From Silvanigrellales bacterium (GTDB taxonomy: Bacteria > Bdellovibrionota_B > Oligoflexia > Silvanigrellales > Silvanigrellaceae), in contig JADCJN010000015.1 of assembly GCA_020247005.1 (NCBI GenBank), forward strand, positions 1-43,001: a DNA stretch of 43,001 nucleotides. The letters are read 5' to 3'. Positions 32,043 to 40,236 of the stretch are shown here, one piece after another. A program made the position numbers and the translations under genes. Under the pieces are notes generated by a model. The model had not been told where the DNA came from. It worked only from the letters and a program-made list of their open reading frames with translations, and ran no database searches. Positions within the stretch are counted from its first letter, which is position 1. Each line of letters starts with the position of its first letter.

Positions 32043-35000
32043 ATGCGTCGTTCTGCCGTGCCGGCTTTTGTTTCTCTCGCCGCGTGGCCCCTACTTATTG
32101 CAGGTTGCGGGCAATCCGCTGCTTCAAACGCTCTGTCGCAGCAAAGCTCGCTTCAAAGGTTGCAGCAAAGGTCGCAGCAAAGCCTGCTCCGTCAACAGCC
32201 TCCCGCCGCTGCTGCGCAGGCTCAGGCACGCACGGGGTCCCTCGTCCTCGGGGTGTTTGATCTTAAAATCAACACCCTCGAGCGCAGGCTGCGCCACAAC
32301 GACGGCAATCAGGGGCCGACCCAAGTGGGCGTGCGTGTGAGTCAACCGGCGTCGACCGTGCCGGAAGGGGCGCTGAAGCTGCACGTCTTTGCCAAAGATG
32401 CCCCTGGCCGCACGGGCATCGTGCTTGCGGAAGTGCACGTCGAAAACACCCTCGACGTGCCCCTCGAAGGCGTTTCACTCACCTTTTCGGGACGAAAGGG
32501 CGGCGTGATTGTTCCGGGCCAAGACTTCGACTCCATTTACGACTACACCGTGAATCCGTTCAATGACGCGCCGACCAAGGCCCCTTTGTTTCTCGATCGC
32601 ATTGCGCCCCGTGGACTTGCCACAGTGTGGGTGGGCATCCCGCATCAATTCGTCGGTGATGTTTCCATGAAACTCACGGTGAATGGCAAAACCTCTTCGG
32701 GTGTTCCCCAGGTTTCGCGCGCTTTGGCTCTGAGCCCCGACGACGCGGAATTGTGGAGTGCGTTTGCCGACGGCCAGGGGCTCGCCGTGGTCGACACCAC
32801 CACCGAAAATGTGGTGGCCCGCCTCGCTTTTGAGGGTCGCCCTGCAAGTGTGGCGATGAGTCCTGACGGTGTTTTTGTGTACGTCGCCTTGGCGGATACG
32901 AACAAGGTTCTGGTTATTGACAGAGTCAAACGTGAGGTTGTTCAAACCCTCACCGAAGCCGATGGTGTGGGCCGGGAACTGCGCAACCTCGTGGTGTCGC
33001 CCGATGGCAACAAGGTTTTTGTGGCCGGTTACGTTTCCGACACCCTCGCGGTGTTTGAACGTGCGGGCACCGACGGCGTCTTGAAGCTTGCGGCGAGCCT
33101 GCCGGTGGGGCGCCGCCCAGGTGGACTCTCTGTTTCGGCCGATGGAGAAACGGTCTTTGTTTCCCACTTCCTCCCTCGGGGCGGCATCCGCGACAACGAA
33201 TCGTGGGTCACCATTGTGGATGCAAAAGCGTTGAAGGTCGCGAAGGAAACGCGGCTGCGCGATCAGTTCAACCGCGACAACACGGCGTGCTCGCGCATTC
33301 CCTACGACAACCCCTTTCTGCGGTTGAAAACAGGCCCGATTTCCAGCGAAGACGTGGAAATGGAAGGTGTCTTTAGTCAAATGGCGGGGGTGTTTCTGAC
33401 GCCCAATGGAACACAGGCATGGCTGCCCGGTGTGCGTGTGGCGGGCGGAGTGCAAGTGTGGGAAACAGGTCCAAACGCCCGCAAAGACGTTTCGGGTCTT
33501 GTGACTTTTCAGCCCGGTGAACTCGCATTGCCCATTGTGTTGCTTATGGACACACGTGGCAAAACGACGCTGGTGCCGCAGGTGCTCAATGGTTACGAGC
33601 GTCCGGTGGAGAAGACGTACTCGAAGTGCATGGCATTCGAGCGTGAGTTCGACTTCTCGCGTGGAGACTTTCGCAAAACAAAACCCAACGAACTCGTCAG
33701 CCGCTTGGCCTCATACCCCACTGGCATGACGGGTCTTTCCGAACTCGGGCTCATTCGCCATGTGGAATTCACGCGCGGGGGCCGTCGAGCTTTGCTGCTT
33801 TCGCCCATCTCCGATGAAATTGCGGTGCAAGATGCCGCCACGGGCCACCCGACCAGCATCGGGCATTTCGCACTGAGCGGATCGAATCCTCACTCCATGG
33901 TTGTGCGCGCTGACGGGGCGAAGGCCTACGTGAATTACCTGAATTCGGCTGATGTGAGTGTTGTTGATCTTTCCGCCTACAACGACGCCAAGAACCTTCC
34001 AGGCCCAAGTTACGTTCCCTATGTGTATAAGCACTCTTCCGACATCCCGCAGATCATCGGTGTCACGGGCCGCCCCAAAGAAAAGTGGCTGACCCGCGAC
34101 ATCACGGGCCTTCCTCAAAAACCGCCCTTGCGTGAGACCAATCGCATTGACACGGGGCTCGTCGACACACTGGACCCGGAAATGCGGCGTGGAAAAATTC
34201 TCTTTCACAGTTCGAATCCCGACAAATACCCTGTGAGCGTGAGCCGCGCCGGGGCCTGCGCGGGCTGCCACCCTGATGGGCACGCCGACGGCTCGGCCTG
34301 GTCCACCATGGAAGGCGAGCGGCGCACCATGAGCCTTCGCGGCGGCGTGGCGGGGCGTGGTTGGTTGCACATTTCGGCGACCCATGCCGATGCCGAGGAA
34401 TTCGTGCACACGGTGGTGAAGGAGCGCTTGGGTGGGACGCTCGACAAAGCCGACGAAACGGCTCTGGCCAAGTACATTGCCTTTGGCATTCCGCGCCTGC
34501 AGTCTCCGGTTGTCGAGCCCCAAGCCGCGGCTCGCGGAAAGGCCCTGTTCGAAGCGTCTTGTCGCGGCTGTCACTCCGATGCCCAGGGCGGGAGCGGCAA
34601 CGCCGATGCAAATCACCCCTTCGGAGGTGCGGGGGCAAACGAGCCCTTTACGTTCGACATTGGAACGGGTCGAGATCTTTCGTTTGTGACGCTCGGCCCT
34701 GTGTTTGAAAAACTCTTTCCCGAGCCCGAAGCGAAACTCCTTCGGAGCATCCGCGGCGACAAAGATCTCGGTGCTTCCGACTACACCCAGCAGGTGCTCG
34801 ACTACCGTCCGCGTCCCGAGCGAAAGAAGGGCGCCTTCAAGTCACCGTCCCTGGTGAACGTGTGGGATCATGCCGTGTTCTTCCACCACGGGCATGTGGG
34901 CACTCTGAGCGAAGCCGTCAAAGAAATTGAGACGCGGCTCGGTTTGGAAATGAGTGAAAGCGAGCACGAAGACATGCTCGCTTACCTGAAAACGCTGTAA
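32043..35000 (+). CDS. YVTN beta-propeller / di-haem cytochrome c lipoprotein
   Basis: The 985-residue protein begins with a lipoprotein signal (lipobox IAGC, Cys22). A Gln-rich segment with a 12-bp DNA repeat follows. A beta domain runs to about 220, then a propeller of YVTN-type blades (VAMSPDGVFVYVALADTNKVLVID, LVVSPDGNKVFVAGYVSDTLAVFE) to about 670. The last 270 residues are cytochrome c-like with two haem-binding CXXCH sites: CAGCH at 739-743 (in GACAGCHPDGHADG) and CRGCH at 840-844. This layout resembles propeller-linked cytochrome c peroxidase/MauG-like proteins; the electron donor and substrate are unknown. It should be on the outer or inner membrane facing the periplasm or surface. 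ATG 32043 follows GGAGG by six bases. No cytochrome maturation genes are nearby. It ends nine bases from the convergent lipoprotein gene. Confidence 0.92.
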   Translation: MRRSAVPAFVSLAAWPLLIAGCGQSAASNALSQQSSLQRLQQRSQQSLLRQQPPAAAAQAQARTGSLVLGVFDLKINTLERRLRHNDGNQGPTQVGVRVSQPASTVPEGALKLHVFAKDAPGRTGIVLAEVHVENTLDVPLEGVSLTFSGRKGGVIVPGQDFDSIYDYTVNPFNDAPTKAPLFLDRIAPRGLATVWVGIPHQFVGDVSMKLTVNGKTSSGVPQVSRALALSPDDAELWSAFADGQGLAVVDTTTENVVARLAFEGRPASVAMSPDGVFVYVALADTNKVLVIDRVKREVVQTLTEADGVGRELRNLVVSPDGNKVFVAGYVSDTLAVFERAGTDGVLKLAASLPVGRRPGGLSVSADGETVFVSHFLPRGGIRDNESWVTIVDAKALKVAKETRLRDQFNRDNTACSRIPYDNPFLRLKTGPISSEDVEMEGVFSQMAGVFLTPNGTQAWLPGVRVAGGVQVWETGPNARKDVSGLVTFQPGELALPIVLLMDTRGKTTLVPQVLNGYERPVEKTYSKCMAFEREFDFSRGDFRKTKPNELVSRLASYPTGMTGLSELGLIRHVEFTRGGRRALLLSPISDEIAVQDAATGHPTSIGHFALSGSNPHSMVVRADGAKAYVNYLNSADVSVVDLSAYNDAKNLPGPSYVPYVYKHSSDIPQIIGVTGRPKEKWLTRDITGLPQKPPLRETNRIDTGLVDTLDPEMRRGKILFHSSNPDKYPVSVSRAGACAGCHPDGHADGSAWSTMEGERRTMSLRGGVAGRGWLHISATHADAEEFVHTVVKERLGGTLDKADETALAKYIAFGIPRLQSPVVEPQAAARGKALFEASCRGCHSDAQGGSGNADANHPFGGAGANEPFTFDIGTGRDLSFVTLGPVFEKLFPEPEAKLLRSIRGDKDLGASDYTQQVLDYRPRPERKKGAFKSPSLVNVWDHAVFFHHGHVGTLSEAVKEIETRLGLEMSESEHEDMLAYLKTL
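32135..32182. repeat. 12-bp tandem repeats (four units) in the cytochrome gene
   Basis: Four consecutive 12-base units: GTCGCAGCAAAG, a diverged copy (CTCGCTTCAAAG), GTTGCAGCAAAG, and GTCGCAGCAAAG again. They encode a Gln/Ser/Leu-rich linker just after the lipidated Cys. Confidence 0.85.
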
Positions 35001-35009
35001 GCCATCGGC

Positions 35010-36158
35010 TCACTCAACGTCGGCGGCTTTCGAAGCTTCCGTCACGTCGGTTGCGGTTTCTTCAACGTCCTGGGCTTCGAGAGCGCAGCCGTCGGCCACA
35101 TACTCCGCGTCTTTTGTAGTGCCGTCGGCGTAGGTGAATTTTACGGTCTTTGTTGCGCCCGAGAACGAGACAACGAAAGTCGCGCTCGCGGTTTCGGCAT
35201 CTTTGGCGAACACGGACCCTTCGATGCTGCCAGAGCTCGCGTAGCAGCCGTCGCTTGCGGCGTACTTCACGTTCTTGAACACGGTTTCAATGCGCTCGCC
35301 GTCTTTGCCTGTCGCAATTTTCTTTCCCGACACAAGGGTTCGGGACACAAGGGCATCGTCATCAGCTTTGCGCTCGGTGACGATGATCATGGGCGCGGCG
35401 TCGTCTGTTTTGACTTCGGAAGAGAGGCTGACAGCATCGCCATTCATTTTGTTGGTGCTGATGTCGCGCTTGACCGAAGACCTCACCGACTTCGTGACCT
35501 TCACGATGTCGCCTGCGCTCGTCACGTCGGTAAAGGAAATGGTGCGTGTGCCTTCGCCTTTCGTTGTCGAGTCTTTTGAAAATTCCTTGCCGTTCTTTAG
35601 GGTGAATGAGGCTTTGCGAACGCGCTCCCGGTTGAAGGCAACGGTCAGAGAAAGTCCCTTCACGTCTTCGCGCTCAATGTCGGCTTGTTTGCCGTTAGAG
35701 CGGCAGGCCACCTCTTTTCCTTCCAGTGCCCACGTTCGCTTCCCGTCGAAGCTGTCGTTGAACACCAGGCTCCCCGTGCGGCCTCCCTTGTCGAACGTGC
35801 GTGTGCGGCTGATGGCCCGCTTAAATGTGACAACCGCTTTGTCACCGTCTACGGCACAAGCTCGGAAACGCTCAACAATCGCCTTTCCAGTGGGAGCCTC
35901 TGCCAATGGCAGCACACCTGCCAGCGCGGTGCTTTCGATTGTGCTTTCGGGTGATTCGGCAGCGTCCGCCAAGGCATCGTCAATGCTGGACGCGACACTT
36001 TCAGTGGCCAAGCCCTCGTCTGAAATCACGGGACTCGAAGCGGCATCACCCTCTGCTTCTTTCTCGTCCTTCTTGACGCCCTCTCCGCACGCGGTGATGA
36101 GGACAAAACTAAGCCCGAGAAGAAGAGGATTGAGTGTTTTCGTAGGTGGACTCCTCAA
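35010..36158 (-). CDS. Lipoprotein of unknown function
   Basis: The 382-residue product starts with a lipoprotein signal (lipobox ITAC, Cys24) and an acidic Ala/Ser/Glu-rich linker to about residue 90. The body (100-360) is rich in Thr, Ser, Lys and Asp with alternating hydrophobic residues, suggesting a beta sandwich or barrel. Four Cys residues (CAVDG, ACRSNG, DGCYASSG, DGCALEA) may form two disulfides in the periplasm. No family is recognised. The frame offers only TTG at 36158 as a start before the signal peptide, with AGGG just upstream. A 15-base duplication at 35329-35358 repeats LVS(R/G). The gene is convergent with the cytochrome gene and preceded by the infC terminator. Confidence 0.8.
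   Translation of the reverse strand: MRSPPTKTLNPLLLGLSFVLITACGEGVKKDEKEAEGDAASSPVISDEGLATESVASSIDDALADAAESPESTIESTALAGVLPLAEAPTGKAIVERFRACAVDGDKAVVTFKRAISRTRTFDKGGRTGSLVFNDSFDGKRTWALEGKEVACRSNGKQADIEREDVKGLSLTVAFNRERVRKASFTLKNGKEFSKDSTTKGEGTRTISFTDVTSAGDIVKVTKSVRSSVKRDISTNKMNGDAVSLSSEVKTDDAAPMIIVTERKADDDALVSRTLVSGKKIATGKDGERIETVFKNVKYAASDGCYASSGSIEGSVFAKDAETASATFVVSFSGATKTVKFTYADGTTKDAEYVADGCALEAQDVEETATDVTEASKAADVE
35329..35358. repeat. 15-bp tandem duplication in the unknown lipoprotein gene
   Basis: GACACAAGGGTTCGG at 35329-35343 is followed at once by a copy sharing its first ten bases (35344-35358). It is in frame and gives LVSRTLVSGK in the protein. Confidence 0.6.
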
Positions 36159-36306
36159 ACGTACCCTAGTGGAAGAGAGCAGACGACCTCATCACCGCTC
36201 TTTTGAGGTCATCGTCCACTTCTGTAGCCACTTTGAAGGTTTTTATTTTCCCCAGTTCTTCCATTGTCTTGACGCCTCTTTTGCGGAGCGTCCTCGGCAC
36301 TCAGAC

Positions 36307-36341
36307 AAAAAAAACGGCGCCGCTCAGAAGAGCAACACCGT
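36307..36341 (-). terminator. Rho-independent terminator downstream of infC
   Basis: On the minus strand a 12-pair stem (A at 36341 to C at 36330 pairing with 36325-36314; three G-U pairs) closes on a TTCT loop and runs into eight T residues (A-run 36307-36314 on the plus strand). It lies about 105 bases past the infC stop, leaving an unusually long 3' region. Confidence 0.9.
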
Positions 36342-36378
36342 AAAGAGCAACAAAAAGGAGGAGAAAACTACATCACTA

Positions 36379-36408
36379 GAAATAGAACGACTGGCCAATG
36401 AAAGTCAA
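36379..36408 (-). promoter_or_regulatory. Possible promoter between infC and its terminator
   Basis: On the minus strand TTGACT (36408-36403) and TATTTC (36384-36379) are 18 bases apart. The -10 is weak (three of six consensus positions). If real, it would start a short RNA of about 65-70 bases that ends at the 36307-36341 terminator and contains CUCCUCC. Confidence 0.25.
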
Positions 36409-36445
36409 CCCCCGGGAGCGGGGTGAGCCATGAGCGTGCAACTCT

Positions 36446-36994
36446 TTAGTGCTTATCGGCTTTGGGCACGAGCGTCACAATGAGTCGACGGCCCTCAAGC
36501 TTTGGCTGCGACTCAAAAGCCACGACATCTTCAATGCCCGCCATGAGCTCATGAACAACTTTGTAGCCAAGCTCCATGTGCGACAACTCGCGGCCACGGA
36601 ATTTCACGAACACTTTGGTACGGTGCTTTTCGCCCGCCCACCGGCGAATGTGGTTCTGCTTCGTTTCAAGGTCGTGTTTGTCGGTGTTGGGGGTGAGCTG
36701 CACCTCCTTCACTTCCACCACAACCTGCTTCTTTTTGGCCTCGTGTGCCTTCTTGCTCATTTGGTATTTGAATTTGCCGTAGTCGATGAGCTTGCACACG
36801 GGAGGCTTGGCGTCCGGGGAGACTTCCACCAGGTCGAGACCCGCTTCTTCTGCTTTTGCTATTGCTTCACGCAATGGCACGACACCGAGCTGAGCGCCAT
36901 CGTCTCCAATGAGACGAACTTCAAGGGCGCGGATTTGAGCATTGACGCGGGGGCCTTCTTGGACCTGCTGGCGGTTTTGACCCATTGGACGCAT
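36446..36994 (-). CDS. infC: Translation initiation factor IF-3
   Basis: IF-3 binds the 30S subunit, prevents premature 50S joining and checks start-codon pairing. The 182 residues match the whole family: RVNAQIRALEVRLIGDDGAQLGVV at the N-domain, GLDLVEVSPDAKPPVCKLIDYGKFKYQ leading to the linker helix, KEVQLTPNTDKHDLETK, and the C-domain KVFVKFRGRELSHMELGYKVV. I take ATG 36994; a second ATG is three codons on, and the open frame reaches TTG 37069. The AGGAGG is 12 bases before ATG, a long spacing. The rare AUU-type start that controls infC elsewhere is not evident. rpmI and rplT, the usual partners, are absent; the gene ends in its own terminator. Confidence 0.96.
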   Translation of the reverse strand: MRPMGQNRQQVQEGPRVNAQIRALEVRLIGDDGAQLGVVPLREAIAKAEEAGLDLVEVSPDAKPPVCKLIDYGKFKYQMSKKAHEAKKKQVVVEVKEVQLTPNTDKHDLETKQNHIRRWAGEKHRTKVFVKFRGRELSHMELGYKVVHELMAGIEDVVAFESQPKLEGRRLIVTLVPKADKH

Positions 36995-37145
36995 ATCGGG
37001 TGGATTCCTCCTCACCGGGTGAGTGTTGTCGTGAGCGGGGTGCTTTGCAACCGACTCACTTGTTGCCAAAGGACGTCATACGAAGCTTTTGATGTAAACT
37101 CAATGTGACGTCGAAAGAACTTTGAACATATTCATACAAGGAAAC

Positions 37146-37186
37146 AAAAAAATCGAGGGCCTGCCCTTCGGCAAATTGGCCCTCGA
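37146..37186 (-). terminator. Rho-independent terminator after the small basic protein gene
   Basis: On the minus strand TCGAGGGCC (37186-37178) pairs with GGCCCTCGA (37161-37153), with an inner TGCC/GGCA stem, followed by seven T residues (A-run 37146-37152). It lies 38 bases past the stop at 37224 and separates that gene from infC. Confidence 0.92.
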
Positions 37187-37223
37187 CCGTCAAACTTTGA
37201 TTACGAAGCCAAGGAAGTGGGAC

Positions 37224-37370
37224 TCACTTCTTCTCATTCGGAGTCGGCTTGTTGAGCTCGAAAAGAGCTGGAGTCGAGCCCTTGATACGAACAGCATTCT
37301 TGCGAGGTGTTCCGCGCTTGGAGAGCTTGCGCTTACGAACGGTCTTGGTGATGTCGGACGGAGACGTCAT
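37224..37370 (-). CDS. Small basic protein (48 residues), unknown
   Basis: The product MTSPSDITKTVRKRKLSKRG... is 48 residues long, with about a quarter Lys/Arg, no hydrophobic core and no Cys. That composition is typical of ribosome- or nucleic-acid-binding peptides. It is not bL35, bL36, bL34 or another small ribosomal protein that I know. AAGGA lies eight bases before ATG 37370. A strong dedicated terminator follows, which supports a real transcript. It lies just upstream of infC on the same strand, where other bacteria may carry translation genes, and 130 bases after mtgA. Confidence 0.65.
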   Translation of the reverse strand: MTSPSDITKTVRKRKLSKRGTPRKNAVRIKGSTPALFELNKPTPNEKK

Positions 37371-37500
37371 GGCGGAGTCCTTCTTGGGCTTCGAAAACGG
37401 GCAAGGGCGCAGCACGCCACTCGCAGGCTCAAGACGGTCGACTACCACCGCAACCGCCTCATTGCAACCTTGTCTTCAGGGCTCGGGCTTCAAGCCGGCG

Positions 37501-38565
37501 CTAGGGGCCGTTTCGAAATTCTGGCTCCGACACGAGGGGCGCCTCGGGGGCTGGAGGGGCGCTGTTTTCCAGAGCTTTTTCTTCGTCTTCGGCTCCCTGA
37601 GGGTCCTCGCTCTCGGGAAGCAGCCCTTGTGGCACCAAAGGCGTGTCGTCGAGAAACTCGGCCGCTCCCGCCGAGGTTGCCTCTTCTTCGCCCGGTGCCG
37701 GGAGGGCATCGCTGTTTTCGGGTGGGCCTTCAGACGGCGCGCTGTTGCCTTCCTCTCTGACTTTCTGTGCCGCACTGCGAGCGCGGTCGGCCAAGGATGC
37801 ACGGTGCCTTTCTCGCGAGAGTTCCTTGCGCACCGCCTCATCGACGCCGAGTTGGACAGAGTCCATGCGAGCCAAGATGGTTCCTGTCCGGCGTGAAAAA
37901 AAAGAGGTTGTCCTCTTTTTCACGAGCGAAGCATTCCAACGGTTTGGCGCCGGAAGAATGGCCACAAGCTGTGCGCACTCCTTCTTGTTTAATTCTCGAG
38001 CGTCTTTACGAAAATAAAAACGAGCCGCCGCCTGGATGCCGTACACGCGGGGGCCGAACTCCACAATGTTGAAGTACCAGGCGAGCTGCGAGTCTTTCGA
38101 GAGCGTTGCGTCAAGCAAAAGGCTTCCTGCAACCTCTCGTACTTTTCGCACGTAGCTTTTCTTGCGAGAGAGAAAGGCGTTCTTCACAAGTTGCTGTGTA
38201 ATAGTGCTTCCGCCGCGTGCAATGCGTCCTCCGCGTTCATTCGCGCGGTAGCTTTGCTCCATGCTCTCGAGGTCGAGGCCATTGTGATAGAAGAACTTCG
38301 CGTCTTCAGAGGCCACCAGCGCTTTTTTGCAGTGGTTCGAAATTTCGGCCGAAGGCACCCAGTCGCTGCTCCATGCCGCGGTGATGGGCCCTGTGAGCCG
38401 AGCATAACGTTCGAAACCATCGGGTTCATATGGGAAATAGATAAGGAATCCTCCGTGGAAAACGAAGATCCACGGAAAGAACCAGGCGAAGAAAGTGAGG
38501 GTCGCAATGCCCACTGCCAAGGCGACGGCAACAGGGACGCGCAAGAGAAACAGCAAGGGCTTCAT
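37501..38565 (-). CDS. mtgA: Monofunctional peptidoglycan glycosyltransferase
   Basis: This enzyme polymerises lipid II into glycan strands at the outer face of the inner membrane and lacks a transpeptidase domain. The 354-residue protein has one N-terminal membrane helix (8-38). The GT51 domain shows ASEDAKFFYHNGLD with the catalytic Glu near residue 87, RGGSTITQQLVKN, RKKSYVRKVREV, and YFNIVEFGPRVYGIQAAARFYF. The domain ends near 240. An unusual tail of about 110 residues, rich in Pro, Glu, Ala and Ser, follows and is probably disordered in the periplasm; typical MtgA ends without it. I chose ATG 38565 over an upstream GTG. It is divergent from pepA, with 108 bases between. Confidence 0.93.
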   Translation of the reverse strand: MKPLLFLLRVPVAVALAVGIATLTFFAWFFPWIFVFHGGFLIYFPYEPDGFERYARLTGPITAAWSSDWVPSAEISNHCKKALVASEDAKFFYHNGLDLESMEQSYRANERGGRIARGGSTITQQLVKNAFLSRKKSYVRKVREVAGSLLLDATLSKDSQLAWYFNIVEFGPRVYGIQAAARFYFRKDARELNKKECAQLVAILPAPNRWNASLVKKRTTSFFSRRTGTILARMDSVQLGVDEAVRKELSRERHRASLADRARSAAQKVREEGNSAPSEGPPENSDALPAPGEEEATSAGAAEFLDDTPLVPQGLLPESEDPQGAEDEEKALENSAPPAPEAPLVSEPEFRNGP

Positions 38566-38673
38566 GGCTTGAATTCCAAAGTCAAAGGGGGCATTGTCCC
38601 GAATGAATTGGAAGGTTGCAAGCCTCCCCAGGGTCCCTTCTCTCTGAAACACACATCCAAGGAATCGTTTCCT

Positions 38674-40212
38674 ATGTCACTCCCCAAGCTGAAACTCGTT
38701 TCCCTCGAGTTCGCGTCCACGTGGAACGACGCCCAGGCCGACCTCTGTGTCGTCATCGCCGACGAAGGTGACTTTTCCGAAGGCCGCGTGTCGTCTCCCG
38801 CTCTCGCGAAGCTCGACGCCGACGTGGGCCTTGTGATTTCCGAGCTTGCGTCTTTGAAAGACTTCGAAGGCAAGTGGCTCCAGGCGGCTGCCACTCTGTC
38901 GCCCTCAAAAACACTAGCCAAGCGGGTTTTGTGTCTTGGTGCGGGAAAAAAGACGGACCGCTCTCCGGCGCGTGCCCGGCAAATTGGCGTGCGAATTGGC
39001 GAAGAAGTCGCGAAGATGGGCGCAGGAAAAGTTTCGAAAGTTGTGGTGAACGGGTCGTCTCGTCTTTTCACGGACGTCGACCTCGCCGCGCAAATGGCTG
39101 TGGGTGTGCGTATGGGAACGTACAAGTACCCCTCCTTGAATCCGAGTGACGACGCCAAAAAAGATCTCGAAACTCCCGCAGTCGTCACGTTTGCGCACGC
39201 AAGTGCATCGGATGCTTTTCGAAAAGCGAACATTTTGTCCGAGAGCATTGACGCCTGCCGTTTGCTCCAAGACGGCCCACCGAACATCGTCACCCCCAAG
39301 TACGTCGCCGAAAACATGTCTGAGCGTGCGAAAGCCGCAGGTTTGAAGGTTGAAGTGTTTGGCGCGCAAAAGCTTCGTCAAATGGGCTTCAACGCCATGA
39401 TGGCTGTGGGCGGTGGTTCCGCAAATGAACCCCAGCTCGTTGTCGTCGAATATGTGCCTGAGAAGTATACCAAGACCATTGCCTTTGTGGGCAAGGGCCT
39501 CACCATGGACACCGGGGGCTATTCTCTGAAGCCCGCCGCGAGCATGGTTGGCATGAAGTACGACATGAGCGGCAGTGCCATCACACTGTCGTCTGTCCTC
39601 GCCATTGCGGAGCTCAAACTTCCTGTACGCGTCATTGCCATTGGGGCTTTGGCCGAAAACATGATCGATGCGCACGCCTACCGAGTTGGCGATATTCTCA
39701 AAACACTTTCGGGCAAAACCATCGAGGTTCTCAACACCGACGCCGAGGGGCGTATTGTGCTCGCGGACGCCCTCCATTATGCGGCGAAAACATACGCGCC
39801 CGACTACATGTTCGAGTACTCCACGCTCACGGGCGCCATGGTGATTTCCCTCGGTCACGTTGCCGCAGGGGTGTTTCCTTTCCACCACGATGGCATTGGT
39901 GCGTTGGTTCAAAAAGCCAGCGATGCAACCGGCGAAGGTGTTTGGCTCCTTCCAACGTTTGAAGAATATGGCGACGATGTGAAGGGCACTTTGGCAGATC
40001 TTAACAATATTCAGAACACAGCGGGTTCGGCGGGCAGTGCCACTGCGGCCCAGTTCCTGAAGGAATTTGTCGACGGCAAGCCTTTTGCCCACATCGACAT
40101 CGCGGGTGTGGCAGATGCCAATCAAGCGATTGGGTATCCTCGTAAAATGAGTTCTGGGTATGGCATTCAGCTCTCTGTCGAAATTGCGCGTCTGGTGGCC
40201 GACGAAAAATGA
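38674..40212 (+). CDS. pepA: Leucyl aminopeptidase (M17)
   Basis: This cytoplasmic hexameric aminopeptidase removes N-terminal residues from peptides using two metal ions. The 512-residue protein has the variable N-terminal alpha/beta domain to about 190 and the M17 catalytic domain: FVGKGLTMDTGGYSLKP with the Lys and Asp ligands, KYDMSGSA, and the family signature NTDAEGRIVLADAL at 354-367 carrying the metal-binding Asp and Glu and the catalytic Arg. It ends TAAQFLKEFVDGKPFAHIDIAG and YPRKMSSGYGIQL. Some M17 enzymes also bind DNA (PepA/XerA); that cannot be judged here. AAGGA lies 11 bases before ATG 38674. It leads a run with the exonuclease and gltA. Confidence 0.95.
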   Translation: MSLPKLKLVSLEFASTWNDAQADLCVVIADEGDFSEGRVSSPALAKLDADVGLVISELASLKDFEGKWLQAAATLSPSKTLAKRVLCLGAGKKTDRSPARARQIGVRIGEEVAKMGAGKVSKVVVNGSSRLFTDVDLAAQMAVGVRMGTYKYPSLNPSDDAKKDLETPAVVTFAHASASDAFRKANILSESIDACRLLQDGPPNIVTPKYVAENMSERAKAAGLKVEVFGAQKLRQMGFNAMMAVGGGSANEPQLVVVEYVPEKYTKTIAFVGKGLTMDTGGYSLKPAASMVGMKYDMSGSAITLSSVLAIAELKLPVRVIAIGALAENMIDAHAYRVGDILKTLSGKTIEVLNTDAEGRIVLADALHYAAKTYAPDYMFEYSTLTGAMVISLGHVAAGVFPFHHDGIGALVQKASDATGEGVWLLPTFEEYGDDVKGTLADLNNIQNTAGSAGSATAAQFLKEFVDGKPFAHIDIAGVADANQAIGYPRKMSSGYGIQLSVEIARLVADEK

Positions 40213-40236
40213 GTCTGAAGTGAGAGTGGGGGTCTC

